DNA of 64,000 bases from Oceanobacillus limi (GTDB lineage Bacteria > Bacillota > Bacilli > Bacillales > Amphibacillaceae): positions 124,001-188,000 of the forward strand of contig NZ_FOHE01000006.1 in assembly GCF_900111445.1 (NCBI RefSeq), given 5' to 3'. Of this stretch, positions 1-8,051 are shown in pieces. How positions within the stretch are numbered: the stretch's first letter is position 1; every line of letters begins with the position of its first letter. Position numbers and translations under genes: made by a program. The notes under the pieces are model-generated. The model had not been told where the DNA came from and did no database searches. It saw only the letters and a list, made by a program, of their open reading frames with translations.

Positions 1-2
1 AA

Positions 3-401
3 GAGCAGCTGGAAATGTTAGAGGAATATGTAGAAGAGCTTGAGTTTGAGGAAAAGGATCAGGAATACGTCTTTCATCTATCTGCTGATGGAGAAGGATT
101 TAAAGAATTAACAGAAGAAATGCTTGAGGAATACATGCCAGAAGAATTAACAGCAGAATTAGGGGCAGTTAGCGAAGTCTTAGATAATATGGACATCGAC
201 AACCTTAACATTGAGATCGTCATTGACAAAGAGACGTATGAGTTAATCCAATATAATTTAGATATGTCTATGGTTATGACTATTGAGGGAGAAGAGGTAA
301 GTATAACTCAGCAAGTGAATTCGGAGTATAAAGGCATTAACACAGTGGATACGATTGAAGTACCACAAGACGTAAAAGATTCTGCTGTTGACGGAATGTA
401 G
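3..401 (+). CDS. DUF6612-like lipoprotein, C-terminal part
   Basis: The reading frame is open from the left edge, so only the C-terminal 132 residues of a longer protein are present. They are strongly acidic (runs of E and D) and end in a beta-rich pattern, with VIDKETYELIQYNLDM followed by a segment ending in TIEVPQDVKD. This layout matches the C-terminal half of DUF6612 proteins, which are exported lipoproteins of Bacilli related to the LppX/LprG fold. The signal peptide and lipobox would lie outside the window. The function of the family is unknown. A rho-independent terminator follows closely, so this is the last gene of its unit. The family call comes from remembered sequence patterns. 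Confidence 0.7.
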   Translation, partial: EQLEMLEEYVEELEFEEKDQEYVFHLSADGEGFKELTEEMLEEYMPEELTAELGAVSEVLDNMDIDNLNIEIVIDKETYELIQYNLDMSMVMTIEGEEVSITQQVNSEYKGINTVDTIEVPQDVKDSAVDGM

Positions 402-408
402 TACGCGG

Positions 409-445
409 AAACCACATTTACTGCTTAGTAGATGTGGTTTTTTCT
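409..445 (+). terminator. Rho-independent terminator
   Basis: A 9-bp perfect stem (409-417 with 432-440) is followed by a T-rich run, just after the DUF6612-like gene. Confidence 0.85.
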
Positions 446-559
446 TTAAAAATTGTTTAGTTAAGGAATGGTTAAGAAAAAAGAATGCTGTTTAATCCAA
501 CTAAACTTGGTCAAAATGAAAGTATATTTGATTAAACTATACTGAAGGGTGTATTTTTC

Positions 560-1222
560 ATGAATGTTCGAATGGAAATTACTTATCGTACGCCAAAAGG
601 AACGGAAACGTTGTTTAATACAGAAGAAATGCGCGCAAAAAAGGCATTATTGCTAGCAGAGGATTTAGAGAAAACAGGTCGCCTCAAGCATATCGTTTTC
701 ATTGATAGCCAAGATAATGCATGGTCCTTGAAAGAGTTAAGAAAGCAAATGGAAGACATAAAAACGGAACCTCATGATGTAACGGTTTATTTCGATGGTG
801 GATTTGATTTGAAAACAAAAAGATCCGGCCTTGGATGTGCGATTTACTATGAGCAAAATGGAAAGTCACTTCGTCTACGAAAAAATGCATTAGTGGATGA
901 ATTGGATACAAATAATGAATCTGAATATGCTGCTTTTCATTTAGGAGTCCAGGAGATTGAATTGTTGGGTGTTCATCACTTACCAGTAACATTTGTCGGC
1001 GACTCGCAGGTTGTAATCAATCAGTTAAGTGGGGAGTGGCCGGTATATGAAGAAGAATTAGCTAGATGGGCCGATCGAATTGAGGCCAAGCTACGGGAAC
1101 TAGGAATTCACCCAGAATATCAACTTGTTTCGAGAAAGAAAAATCGAGAAGCAGATCACTTAGCTTCCCAAGCTTTACAGGAAATAGAAATATCGAGTTT
1201 AATTGAATTAAAAGAAGATTGA
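560..1222 (+). CDS. ypeP: RNase HI-like protein (YpeP type)
   Basis: A 220-residue protein with an N-terminal region of about 75 residues and a C-terminal RNase H fold. The acidic catalytic set is visible in order: D in YFDGG, E in NNESEYAA, D in VGDSQVV and D in READHLASQAL. These residues bind the two metal ions that cleave the RNA strand of RNA-DNA hybrids. Length and motif order fit Bacillus YpeP, the RNase HI-like protein with an N-terminal extension; some Bacillus relatives of this type have lost activity, but here all four carboxylates are present. The ATG is preceded by GAAGGGTG at a good distance. It is a single-gene unit between two terminators. Confidence 0.85.
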   Translation: MNVRMEITYRTPKGTETLFNTEEMRAKKALLLAEDLEKTGRLKHIVFIDSQDNAWSLKELRKQMEDIKTEPHDVTVYFDGGFDLKTKRSGLGCAIYYEQNGKSLRLRKNALVDELDTNNESEYAAFHLGVQEIELLGVHHLPVTFVGDSQVVINQLSGEWPVYEEELARWADRIEAKLRELGIHPEYQLVSRKKNREADHLASQALQEIEISSLIELKED

Positions 1223-1258
1223 AAAAGGTGCCATTGCAATGTACAATGGCACCTTTCT
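1222..1258 (+). terminator. Rho-independent terminator
   Basis: A 10-bp perfect stem (1227-1236 with 1244-1253) directly follows the RNase H-like gene and has T residues after it. Its outer GGTGCC/GGCACC resembles the outer arms of the palindromic repeat in this window, but the inside is different. Confidence 0.85.
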
Positions 1259-1387
1259 AGTGTATAACGAAAAGAGCGCTAAACGGGCATCTATGTATGT
1301 TTTTATCATTTTTTTTAATGATGAAACTTTTTGCTATAAATCATACGTTATATATAGTGAAAGGCATAATGTGGGGGGATTTAAGAG

Positions 1388-1945
1388 ATGGGAGTTCATT
1401 ATGAAACACGTCATTTATTTATGGCAGTAGCAATTGCTATTTTGTTTCTTTCACCAGTGTTATTGTTGTTGCTACCTTCATTTGTTGCAAATAGCTTGCA
1501 CAACACAGACGGTAGTTGGTTTGTGTTTGTACCTGGGGGAAGTTATGCTGTCTATGGTGTAGGGGCATTATTTTTAATTTTTGCTGCATTATTACCGTTT
1601 TTATTAAGAATTAAGAAATCGTCGCTTCTATTAGCTTTTATTTGCGCCATTTTGAGTGTTATATGTTTCCATATTGCATCTCAGGCATATACGTCTATAT
1701 CAGATCAATCCATTTCATACCGTTATCTATTTACGAGTGAAGAACATCAATATTCTTGGGATGAGATCGATCGAGTTGTTTATAATCGAATTCCAAAAGA
1801 AGAAGGATTTTCAGATTATGAATTTTACTTTTCAGATGGTGCCAAGCTGCAACTAAAAGAAAATGGACAATTAGCAGAACTTAAATCAACTATATATAAA
1901 CGACTAAGAAAAGAAGAAATTCGTGTGGAAGAGGTAAATCATTAA
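1388..1945 (+). CDS. Hypothetical membrane protein
   Basis: A 185-residue protein not recognised by family. Three hydrophobic segments lie at about residues 10-32, 53-73 and 80-97, with lysines between the second and third. The remaining 85 residues are soluble, contain SISYRYLFTSEEHQYSWDEIDRV spread across two strands, and look like a small beta-rich PH-like domain as seen in Bacillus membrane proteins that end in this pattern. The ATG at 1388 has GGGGGGA 8 bases upstream; the ATG at 1401 is in another frame. It is a lone gene followed by a terminator. No function can be assigned. Confidence 0.7.
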   Translation: MGVHYETRHLFMAVAIAILFLSPVLLLLLPSFVANSLHNTDGSWFVFVPGGSYAVYGVGALFLIFAALLPFLLRIKKSSLLLAFICAILSVICFHIASQAYTSISDQSISYRYLFTSEEHQYSWDEIDRVVYNRIPKEEGFSDYEFYFSDGAKLQLKENGQLAELKSTIYKRLRKEEIRVEEVNH

Positions 1946-1954
1946 AATTTATCC

Positions 1955-1996
1955 TAAAAAAGGCTTCGCTATCCAAATTGGCGAAGCCTATCTTTA
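1955..1996. terminator. Bidirectional terminator
   Basis: A 9-bp stem (1961-1969 with 1981-1989) with A-run upstream and T-rich sequence downstream. It separates two convergent genes and can serve both. Confidence 0.8.
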
Positions 1997-2006
1997 TGTA
2001 ACGAAA

Positions 2007-2375
2007 TCACTCGACAAAAATGGACAAAACCCGAGAGGTGCCAGGCACCTCCTGAGGAAAGATGAATGTCCAGGGGGTGCTAGTTTTGGGTGGGATGGTT
2101 AGGGTTGGGTATGTGAATGAATGCTTGATGATGTTTTGTTCATCCGTTTTATATCCGATGGTTTGGTTATTTAAGGTGAAGTTTTGGTTGGTAGTATTAT
2201 GTATTAGGGTAATTAGTAACAGTTCCCCCTTATGATTTACTGCTTGACTTAGTAACGTGAATTCGATTGTATCCTCAGCTTCAATACACGTATTTTTAAA
2301 TACCTCTTCAATTGACTGACGGTCTTTTTCGGCAATCGTCTTTTCCCATTTAGAATGAAATTGTAATGTTTGCAA
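2007..2375 (-). CDS. SLAP domain-containing protein with repeat-derived C-terminus
   Basis: A 122-residue protein matching the SLAP domain of Bacillaceae, a short module found alone or duplicated and linked to accessory SecA2 / S-layer export loci. Recognisable pieces are HSKWEKTIAEKDRQ near the N-terminus, then EFTLLSQAVNHKGELLL, and LTIPPKTSTPWTFIFP near the end. No signal peptide is present. The RBS AAGGAGGAG is well placed. After the conserved WTFIFP the protein runs into a copy of the window's palindromic repeat (2035-2051), which supplies the residues VPGTSRV and then the stop. The family usually has a different ending there, so the native C-terminus was probably replaced. Confidence 0.8.
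   Translation of the reverse strand: MQTLQFHSKWEKTIAEKDRQSIEEVFKNTCIEAEDTIEFTLLSQAVNHKGELLLITLIHNTTNQNFTLNNQTIGYKTDEQNIIKHSFTYPTLTIPPKTSTPWTFIFPQEVPGTSRVLSIFVE
2035..2051. repeat. Palindromic repeat, core only
   Basis: A perfect 17-bp palindrome equal to the outer arm of the window-wide repeat, GAGGTGCC-A-GGCACCTC. It lies inside the 3' end of the SLAP gene. The flanking sequence (TGGACAAAACCCGAG) does not match the loop of the full copies, so this is a partial or diverged member. Confidence 0.7.
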
Positions 2376-2524
2376 TGTAACTCCTCCTTGAGCCCCATAT
2401 CCCTCAATAGCGAACTTAATTGTATCGTACCTCTAAAAAACAATTATAACATTCATCAACTTGAATAAAAATACCAAGAAATGGGAATCAAAAGAATGAA
2501 CAAATAACTTTTCGAGGAGATGCA

Positions 2525-4051
2525 ATGTCCAAGCGATCACGATTTCGAACTCGTTCCCAAAAAACAAGTGAATATACAGTTGAAATTACTACTAACTTAG
2601 ATGAAAACCTTCAAAGTGTCAAAAAAATGCTCGGTGATCCAGATGATTTAGTAATCCGTGAAATCCCAGTTGGGAAGACCCAAATAAAATGTGCGGTTGT
2701 GTTTATTAGCGGGCTAGTCGATCAAGATCTGGTTGAAAACAATATTATAAAACCAATCCAATACAATCGCAAAACGTTTGAAATGGGCTTACTAGAATCG
2801 GTAAATCAGGAAGTAATTCCATTATCCGATGTTCAGCAAGTAAAAGCATTAGATGATGTGTCATACGGAATTTTACAAGGCAATACTGCAGTTTACATAG
2901 ATGATTTTGATCAAGTATTAGTTATAGGAACTGCAGGTGGGAAAAGTAGACAAATTGAGGAACCCCCATCTGAAAGGCTAGTACGTGGGCCTCGAGCTGG
3001 TTTTGTAGAGCAAATACAAACCAATATGTCCTTGCTTAGACAAGATTTAAAAGATCCCAATCTTCGTTTTGAGACACATGAGGTTGGCAGAAGAACAAAG
3101 CAAAAACTCGTTGTTACTTATATGGAGGGAATCGTAAACCCTGACTTAATCAAGGAAATTAATCACAGGTTAAAAACAATTGATACCGATAAATCACTGG
3201 ACTCTGGTCAAGTTGAACAGTGGATTGAGGATAGTTTCTTGTCTCCATTCCCACAGCTAATGGATACCGAGCGTCCGGATCGAGTTTCATCTGCATTAAT
3301 GCAAGGAAAATTTGCCATTTTGGTAGATGGTACACCTTTTGTTCTTATAGCTCCAGTTACACTTGTTGATTCCCTTCAATCTCTTGAGGACTATAATCAG
3401 CGCTGGTTAACGTCTTCCTTGTTTCGTATTTTGCGTTTTATTTCTGCTTTTATTGCTATGTTTTTACCAGCTTTATATATTGCGCTTGTTTCCTATCATC
3501 CAGATTTATTGCCTACTCAATTGGTCATTTCGATTGCAGCCTCCAGAGAAGGCGTTCCTTTTCCTGCTGTCATTGAGGCTGTTGCCATGGCAATAACGTT
3601 TGAGATCTTACATGAAGCAGGGATTCGTTTGCCGAAATTAATTGGATCTACCATTGGAATTGTTGGAGGGCTAGTAATCGGAGAGTCGGCGGTTAGTGCA
3701 GGAATTGTAAGTCCGATTATGGTTATTATTACGGCGCTTACAGCGATTGCCTCGTTTACAACACCGCAATATAGTGTGGCAATCGCATTTCGGGCTATGC
3801 GGTTTGGTTTTATGATCGCTGCTGCCATCTTTGGCCTGTATGGTATTATTTTAATTTATATTATGGTAAACATTCATTTGGTGAATTTAAAAAGTATTGG
3901 AATTCCATACTCAACGCCATTTGCACCGAGTTTTATTAAAGATTGGAAAGACTTAGTTTTTAGGGCTCCATTATTAATGCTGACTGGTCGTCCAAAGTAT
4001 TTAATGACCCAAGATAAAAAATCGAGCAATAAGGGAAGGAGCAGGACATGA
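2525..4051 (+). CDS. Spore germination receptor subunit A (GerA family)
   Basis: A 508-residue GerAA/GerKA-type subunit of an inner-membrane germinant receptor. The N-terminal 250 residues are soluble and carry the GerA signature region (QTNMSLLRQDLKDPNLRFE, then VTYMEGIVNPDLI). The C-terminal half holds several membrane segments, starting with RFISAFIAMFLPALYIALVS. RBS CGAGGAG sits 5 bases before ATG. It is the first gene of a ger operon; the next start overlaps its stop by 4 bases (ATGA). Receptors of this kind respond to amino acids or sugars, but the ligand cannot be read from sequence. A possible forespore promoter upstream (TGAATA at 2462) lacks a convincing -10, so sigma-G control is expected from the family, not shown. 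Confidence 0.93.
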   Translation: MSKRSRFRTRSQKTSEYTVEITTNLDENLQSVKKMLGDPDDLVIREIPVGKTQIKCAVVFISGLVDQDLVENNIIKPIQYNRKTFEMGLLESVNQEVIPLSDVQQVKALDDVSYGILQGNTAVYIDDFDQVLVIGTAGGKSRQIEEPPSERLVRGPRAGFVEQIQTNMSLLRQDLKDPNLRFETHEVGRRTKQKLVVTYMEGIVNPDLIKEINHRLKTIDTDKSLDSGQVEQWIEDSFLSPFPQLMDTERPDRVSSALMQGKFAILVDGTPFVLIAPVTLVDSLQSLEDYNQRWLTSSLFRILRFISAFIAMFLPALYIALVSYHPDLLPTQLVISIAASREGVPFPAVIEAVAMAITFEILHEAGIRLPKLIGSTIGIVGGLVIGESAVSAGIVSPIMVIITALTAIASFTTPQYSVAIAFRAMRFGFMIAAAIFGLYGIILIYIMVNIHLVNLKSIGIPYSTPFAPSFIKDWKDLVFRAPLLMLTGRPKYLMTQDKKSSNKGRSRT

Positions 4052-5169
4052 CGGATTTCAAATACGCTGATGAACATATTGGTGACAGGGAAATAATGAT
4101 TGCTGTTCCTTCTACTGTTGTGGCAGTAAGTGTTCTAACTCTACCCAGGTATTTAGCTGAATCAACAATTGCAGCCGATGCATGGGTGTCTTTACTTTTT
4201 GGTGGGGGAATAGCTATTGTATTAGTTTGGTTAGCGACTAAATTAGCGGTGAAATTTCCGCGCCAATCGTTCCTGACTTATACATCGCGTTTAGCTACCA
4301 AACCAGTAGCCTATCTATTCTCGTCCCTATATATTATTTTAGGTGTCATGCTTACTTCTTTTGAAATTAGGGCGATCTCGGAAATATCCCATCAATATTT
4401 ATTTGATAAAACACCAATGGAAGTAGTAAGTTTAGCTTTTTTATTCGTTGTCACTTATGCTGTAGCCGGTTCAAGAGCGGGGTTATTTCGTCTGCATTCT
4501 CTGTTCTTTCCAATTGCATACGGAATAACCTTGTTTGTTATCTTTCTATCTTTTGCATTTCTAAATGTAGAAAATTGGATGCCAAGATTTCAAACCGATT
4601 TCGTAGGATACAGAAAAGCAATGCAAAGTAGTGCACTCTCTATATCAGGATTTGGCATGGTTGGTATGGTTCTTTTCTATATCTCTCTAATAAAAAGTCC
4701 ACAAAAAACGCCAAAGAAAGTTTCTGCAAGTATGCTTTGGGTTCTCATTTTGTATGTAATCATTTTTATCACTTGTATATCTGTATTTGGGAATGTAACA
4801 ACTGCTAACTTATTGTTTCCAACAATTGAATTATCAAGAGCCATCGAATTGCCCGGCGGTTTTTTTAATCGATTTGAAACATTATTTTTTGTAGTTTGGA
4901 CAATGGCTATCTTTAATACAGCGACCATGACCTTTGATATAGCTGTTTTGGGATTGCAAAACTTATTTCCTAAAGTAAAGAAAATTAGATTTGTCATTCT
5001 ATTGGTTCCATTCATTTACTTGATAAATGCAATTCCAAGAAATTTTACTGAGGTAACGAAACTAGGGGAGTTTATAAGTATTTATGGTTTTACCTTAACA
5101 GCAACTGTAACCGTACTTTTATTACTATTAGCAAAGGTTAGGGGCGTGAAAAAAAGTGAAAAATCGTAA
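4048..5169 (+). CDS. Spore germination permease-like subunit B (GerAB/GerKB family)
   Basis: A 373-residue integral membrane protein of the GerAB/ArcD-type APC transporter family, with about ten hydrophobic segments and short loops. In germinant receptors the B subunit is thought to bind the germinant. The start overlaps the A subunit stop (ATGA), which indicates translational coupling. It ends with basic residues (KVRGVKKSEKS), as expected of a cytoplasmic tail. Length is in the normal range of 360-380 residues. Ligand specificity is unknown. Confidence 0.93.
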   Translation: MTDFKYADEHIGDREIMIAVPSTVVAVSVLTLPRYLAESTIAADAWVSLLFGGGIAIVLVWLATKLAVKFPRQSFLTYTSRLATKPVAYLFSSLYIILGVMLTSFEIRAISEISHQYLFDKTPMEVVSLAFLFVVTYAVAGSRAGLFRLHSLFFPIAYGITLFVIFLSFAFLNVENWMPRFQTDFVGYRKAMQSSALSISGFGMVGMVLFYISLIKSPQKTPKKVSASMLWVLILYVIIFITCISVFGNVTTANLLFPTIELSRAIELPGGFFNRFETLFFVVWTMAIFNTATMTFDIAVLGLQNLFPKVKKIRFVILLVPFIYLINAIPRNFTEVTKLGEFISIYGFTLTATVTVLLLLLAKVRGVKKSEKS

Positions 5170-6343
5170 ACGGAGGTATCCAATAATTCCACTGTTTTGT
5201 TTACTGATTTGCTCTGGTTGTTGGGACAGTCAGGATCTAGAAAGCCGCGCATTTAATTATGTTGTAGCTATTGATTTAGCTGATAAAAGTAGAAGCGATC
5301 ACTTTCAAATAACCGTTACCAATCAGTTTGTTGTACCTGCCGGTGTTGGTACGTCAACAGTTGAGAGCGCTGGACAACGCCAGGCTTTTCGCAATGTTTC
5401 CAGTTCGGGTGAAAGTCTAGTGGATATTAATCGGGAAATTTCTACGATGCTAAGCAGAACGATTTCTTCCCAACATTTAAAAGTGATTCTAATCTCATCG
5501 GAAGTCGCTAAACAACCAGAGCTATTTGGAAAAATCATGGATTTTTTTCTGCGTGATCGCGAAATGCGTCGTGGAATGAAAGTAGCTTTTGTGGAGGGGA
5601 ATGCTGCACAGTTACTTCAAGTGAAACCAGAACATATAAATATTCCAGGCGAATATATGGAACAATTATTGGAAAATCACTCCAATGCCGGGACGATTGA
5701 GCCACTGAAGGTAGGCGACGTTCAGGAGGGGCTCTTGAGTGATTTGAATTTCATTGCGCCACGGTTAAAAGCTACGGAGGATATGAACATAGAATTCGAT
5801 GGGATTTCCGTATACAATAGTCGGTTAAATCAGTTAACGGGCTCCCTAGACCGTGAAGAGACAAAGGGATTAAATTTTTTATTGGGCAAGGTGAAAGATG
5901 GAACAATTAAGGTGAACCTAAGGGAAAATATAGCAGTAATTGAAAACTTAGATTTAAGTCACCAAGTTAGTGCGGATGTCAAGGATGAAACGAATATTAG
6001 GTTTACGATCGATCTTTTTGTTAGTGGATCAATTGCAGAGGTATTTGGACAAGAAGATGTGACGAACGACACCATTTTGAAGGAATTGGAAACAGCCTAT
6101 CAAAAGGCAGTGGAAAAGAAAGCAAAAGAAACTATTCAAATTGTTCAAGAGGAACTACAAACAGATGCGCTTCGATTAGATCGGTACCTCATGCAACACC
6201 ATTATCAGTTGTGGAAGAAGATACGAAAAAATTGGGATACACGTGAGAACTACTTTTCTAATAGTGAGATCAAAGTGAATGTAGAAACGAATATTGAGCA
6301 TCCAGGAACATCCAATAAAACAAAGGAAGGGGACGGAGATTAA
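5156..6343 (+). CDS. Spore germination lipoprotein subunit C (Ger(x)C family)
   Basis: A 395-residue lipoprotein. The N-terminus is basic (MKNRKRRY), then hydrophobic, then a lipobox LICSGC whose cysteine would be diacylated. The GerC pattern CWDSQDLESRAFNYVVAIDL follows the cysteine, and the central GDVQEGLLSDLNFIAPRLKA and C-terminal NWDTRENYFSNSEIKVNVE are typical of the three-domain Ger(x)C fold. The start is GTG at 5156, overlapping the B gene by 14 bases, with AAAGGTTAGGGG upstream as a spaced RBS. It completes the A-B-C set of one receptor. Confidence 0.93.
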   Translation: MKNRKRRYPIIPLFCLLICSGCWDSQDLESRAFNYVVAIDLADKSRSDHFQITVTNQFVVPAGVGTSTVESAGQRQAFRNVSSSGESLVDINREISTMLSRTISSQHLKVILISSEVAKQPELFGKIMDFFLRDREMRRGMKVAFVEGNAAQLLQVKPEHINIPGEYMEQLLENHSNAGTIEPLKVGDVQEGLLSDLNFIAPRLKATEDMNIEFDGISVYNSRLNQLTGSLDREETKGLNFLLGKVKDGTIKVNLRENIAVIENLDLSHQVSADVKDETNIRFTIDLFVSGSIAEVFGQEDVTNDTILKELETAYQKAVEKKAKETIQIVQEELQTDALRLDRYLMQHHYQLWKKIRKNWDTRENYFSNSEIKVNVETNIEHPGTSNKTKEGDGD

Positions 6344-6345
6344 AC

Positions 6346-6492
6346 ATGTGGCAATTCCTAGTAGAATTATGGCCGGGAAAATTATATATCTTTTGTACGT
6401 TTTTAGCCTTTGCGATTCCTTATTTAACGTATAAAACAAACCAGTTACTACATAAACATGGCGATCCCCCCTGGAAGAAGACAAATGAATAG
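6346..6492 (+). CDS. Small membrane protein at the end of the ger operon
   Basis: A 48-residue reading frame starting 2 bases after the subunit C stop, with RBS GGAAGGGGACGGAG ahead of the ATG. The product begins MWQFLVELWPGKLYIFCTFL, has one clear hydrophobic segment at about residues 11-30, and ends in a basic, hydrophilic tail (HGDPPWKKTNE). Small D-type subunits with one or two membrane spans are known beside several Bacillus ger operons, and this gene has the right place and character. Assignment as a D-type subunit is inference. A palindromic repeat begins 3 bases after the stop codon. Confidence 0.65.
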   Translation: MWQFLVELWPGKLYIFCTFLAFAIPYLTYKTNQLLHKHGDPPWKKTNE

Positions 6493-6494
6493 CT

Positions 6495-6535
6495 GGTGCC
6501 AGGCACTTGTCGCAATGCGACAAGTGCCTGGCACC
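6495..6535. repeat. Palindromic repeat, full copy 1
   Basis: A 41-bp near-perfect palindrome with outer arms GGTGCCAGGCACTTGTCG and CGACAAGTGCCTGGCACC. It lies between the convergent ger operon and DUF3231 gene, 3 bases from each end, so a bidirectional terminator role is plausible, although no T-run follows on either side. Confidence 0.9.
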
Positions 6536-6538
6536 AGG

Positions 6539-7549
6539 TTATCTCTTATGTTTAATTAGTTCTCCGCGGTCAGAGGCGTGTGGGGGCCGTTCTAACCAAC
6601 CGTTATCAATCATTAAATTCATTCCATCCTCCGCATATAAACCAACTTCTGCAGTTAATCTCGTATAGCTTGTTATTAAGTCTCTGCGTTGACTCATCGA
6701 AATTGCAGATCCGTAGTTGCCTATTCCAGATCCATTTAACAAACTAATATGGTACATCATTAATTTATCAGAAAATGGTGACTCAGTGGATTCTAATACT
6801 TCGTGATCCCATGTCATTGGTACTGGAAGGTCATAATCCCGTAAATAGTTAGCGAAGATATCTGTATGTTTATTCGCTATTTCCTTTCCACGCTGCATGA
6901 ATGAACGAACTTTTTTTAATTTAGCTACTTGAGCAAAACCTAAAGAAAGTGCTTCTCCGAGTTTATTGGTTTGGACATTTGCATAAAGGTGCATTACTTC
7001 TTGACCAGTATAGGGCCGTTGTTCCCCAAACCATCCCGCAAGAAAATTCTGTTTTTCTACAAAGCTAACATCTTTTTGATAAGGAATATAGGGTGGACGT
7101 ATGTCAATACCTTTTGATAATAAGAGAGACGTTGATTCATTATATAATTCAGTAGTTGAAGCGAGACAGTTTGAAAAGAATTCACGAATATCTTCTCGTA
7201 TGATATTTGGGAGAATGATTCCATACATAGCCATTCCGCCTTTGGCCATATGTTTTATATAGTGTAAGAAAAGAGTGTCCAAGAATAATTGAGGGGCTTC
7301 CGTATTCACATCCTCCTCCGTAAATCCAATTGGAATAGCAATTCCTTCGTCAGCAAATATTTGTTCAATTGTATCAATATGTTCGATTGATATGTTCATT
7401 GCTTGTTGTATAATGGGCTGAATATCTTCATCTTTTACTTTTTCTAAGAAATAAGTAAAGACACAAATGGACATAGAATCAAACATATAGTTGGACCATA
7501 GACTAGAAAGCTCAGCAGAAGTTAATCGAATAGGGTGTTCTGTCTCCAT
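6539..7549 (-). CDS. DUF3231 family protein
   Basis: A 336-residue protein made of two similar helical halves, each about 165 residues. The repeats are visible from paired motifs such as LSSLWSNYMFDSMSICVFTY in the first half and MYHISLLNGSGIGNYGSAIS in the second. This is the DUF3231 family, common and often multicopy in spore-forming Bacillales, with a predicted ferritin-like four-helix arrangement and no settled function. RBS AAAGGAG lies before the ATG. It is a single-gene unit convergent with the ger operon. Confidence 0.85.
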   Translation of the reverse strand: METEHPIRLTSAELSSLWSNYMFDSMSICVFTYFLEKVKDEDIQPIIQQAMNISIEHIDTIEQIFADEGIAIPIGFTEEDVNTEAPQLFLDTLFLHYIKHMAKGGMAMYGIILPNIIREDIREFFSNCLASTTELYNESTSLLLSKGIDIRPPYIPYQKDVSFVEKQNFLAGWFGEQRPYTGQEVMHLYANVQTNKLGEALSLGFAQVAKLKKVRSFMQRGKEIANKHTDIFANYLRDYDLPVPMTWDHEVLESTESPFSDKLMMYHISLLNGSGIGNYGSAISMSQRRDLITSYTRLTAEVGLYAEDGMNLMIDNGWLERPPHASDRGELIKHKR

Positions 7550-7796
7550 TGGTAATCTCCTTTTATCGTTTATGGATATTTTCCCCAGTTCAGTTGGAGT
7601 TATTCAAAAGAGTGTTTGTCAATTCAGTGAAGGTGAATGGCTACCACACTTAATCCATTAAAAAATTCTTTTCATTAGTACTACCCTAACATTAATGCCA
7701 AAAAGTGCTAAACAGTACTACATCTGTTACAAGAGTTTACATAATTTAACTGCAGTGAGGGATAATGAAACTAATTTGAATAAAGGTAAGGTGAAT

Positions 7797-8051
7797 ATGT
7801 TGAATCAAGATTTTAGACCAGGTGAAGTAGTATATATTATTATCCGTAATCCACATGCACAGGATGTGGCTCAAGTACAACAAGCAGCAGTCGTTGAAAA
7901 TCCTGAAAAACCAAATGAATTAGCATTATTTGCTCATGAAAATTACTATCCATTCTCTGAGGAATTTGCCGTGTTTAAAACAGAAGAGGAAGCAGAATCC
8001 GCCTACAAAGAAGCCTTTGGTACTGTAGAAATTGAGGAATTCTATGGTTAA
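7797..8051 (+). CDS. splA: SplA, regulator of spore photoproduct lyase
   Basis: An 84-residue protein starting MLNQDFRPGEVVYIIIRNPH. The size and the position directly before splB, with an 8-base overlap, match SplA, a negative regulator of the spl operon in Bacillus. A longer frame starting at 7695 exists, but the ATG at 7797 has the better RBS (AAAGGTAAGGTG) and matches the known protein length. In Bacillus the spl operon is expressed in the forespore by sigma-G; no convincing sigma-G promoter could be identified here. Confidence 0.85.
   Translation: MLNQDFRPGEVVYIIIRNPHAQDVAQVQQAAVVENPEKPNELALFAHENYYPFSEEFAVFKTEEEAESAYKEAFGTVEIEEFYG

Noticed and set aside
2462-2491. Sigma-G promoter before the ger operon (TGAATA as -35)
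   Set aside because: The -10 position reads GAATCAA, a poor match to the forespore consensus, so the site cannot be claimed.
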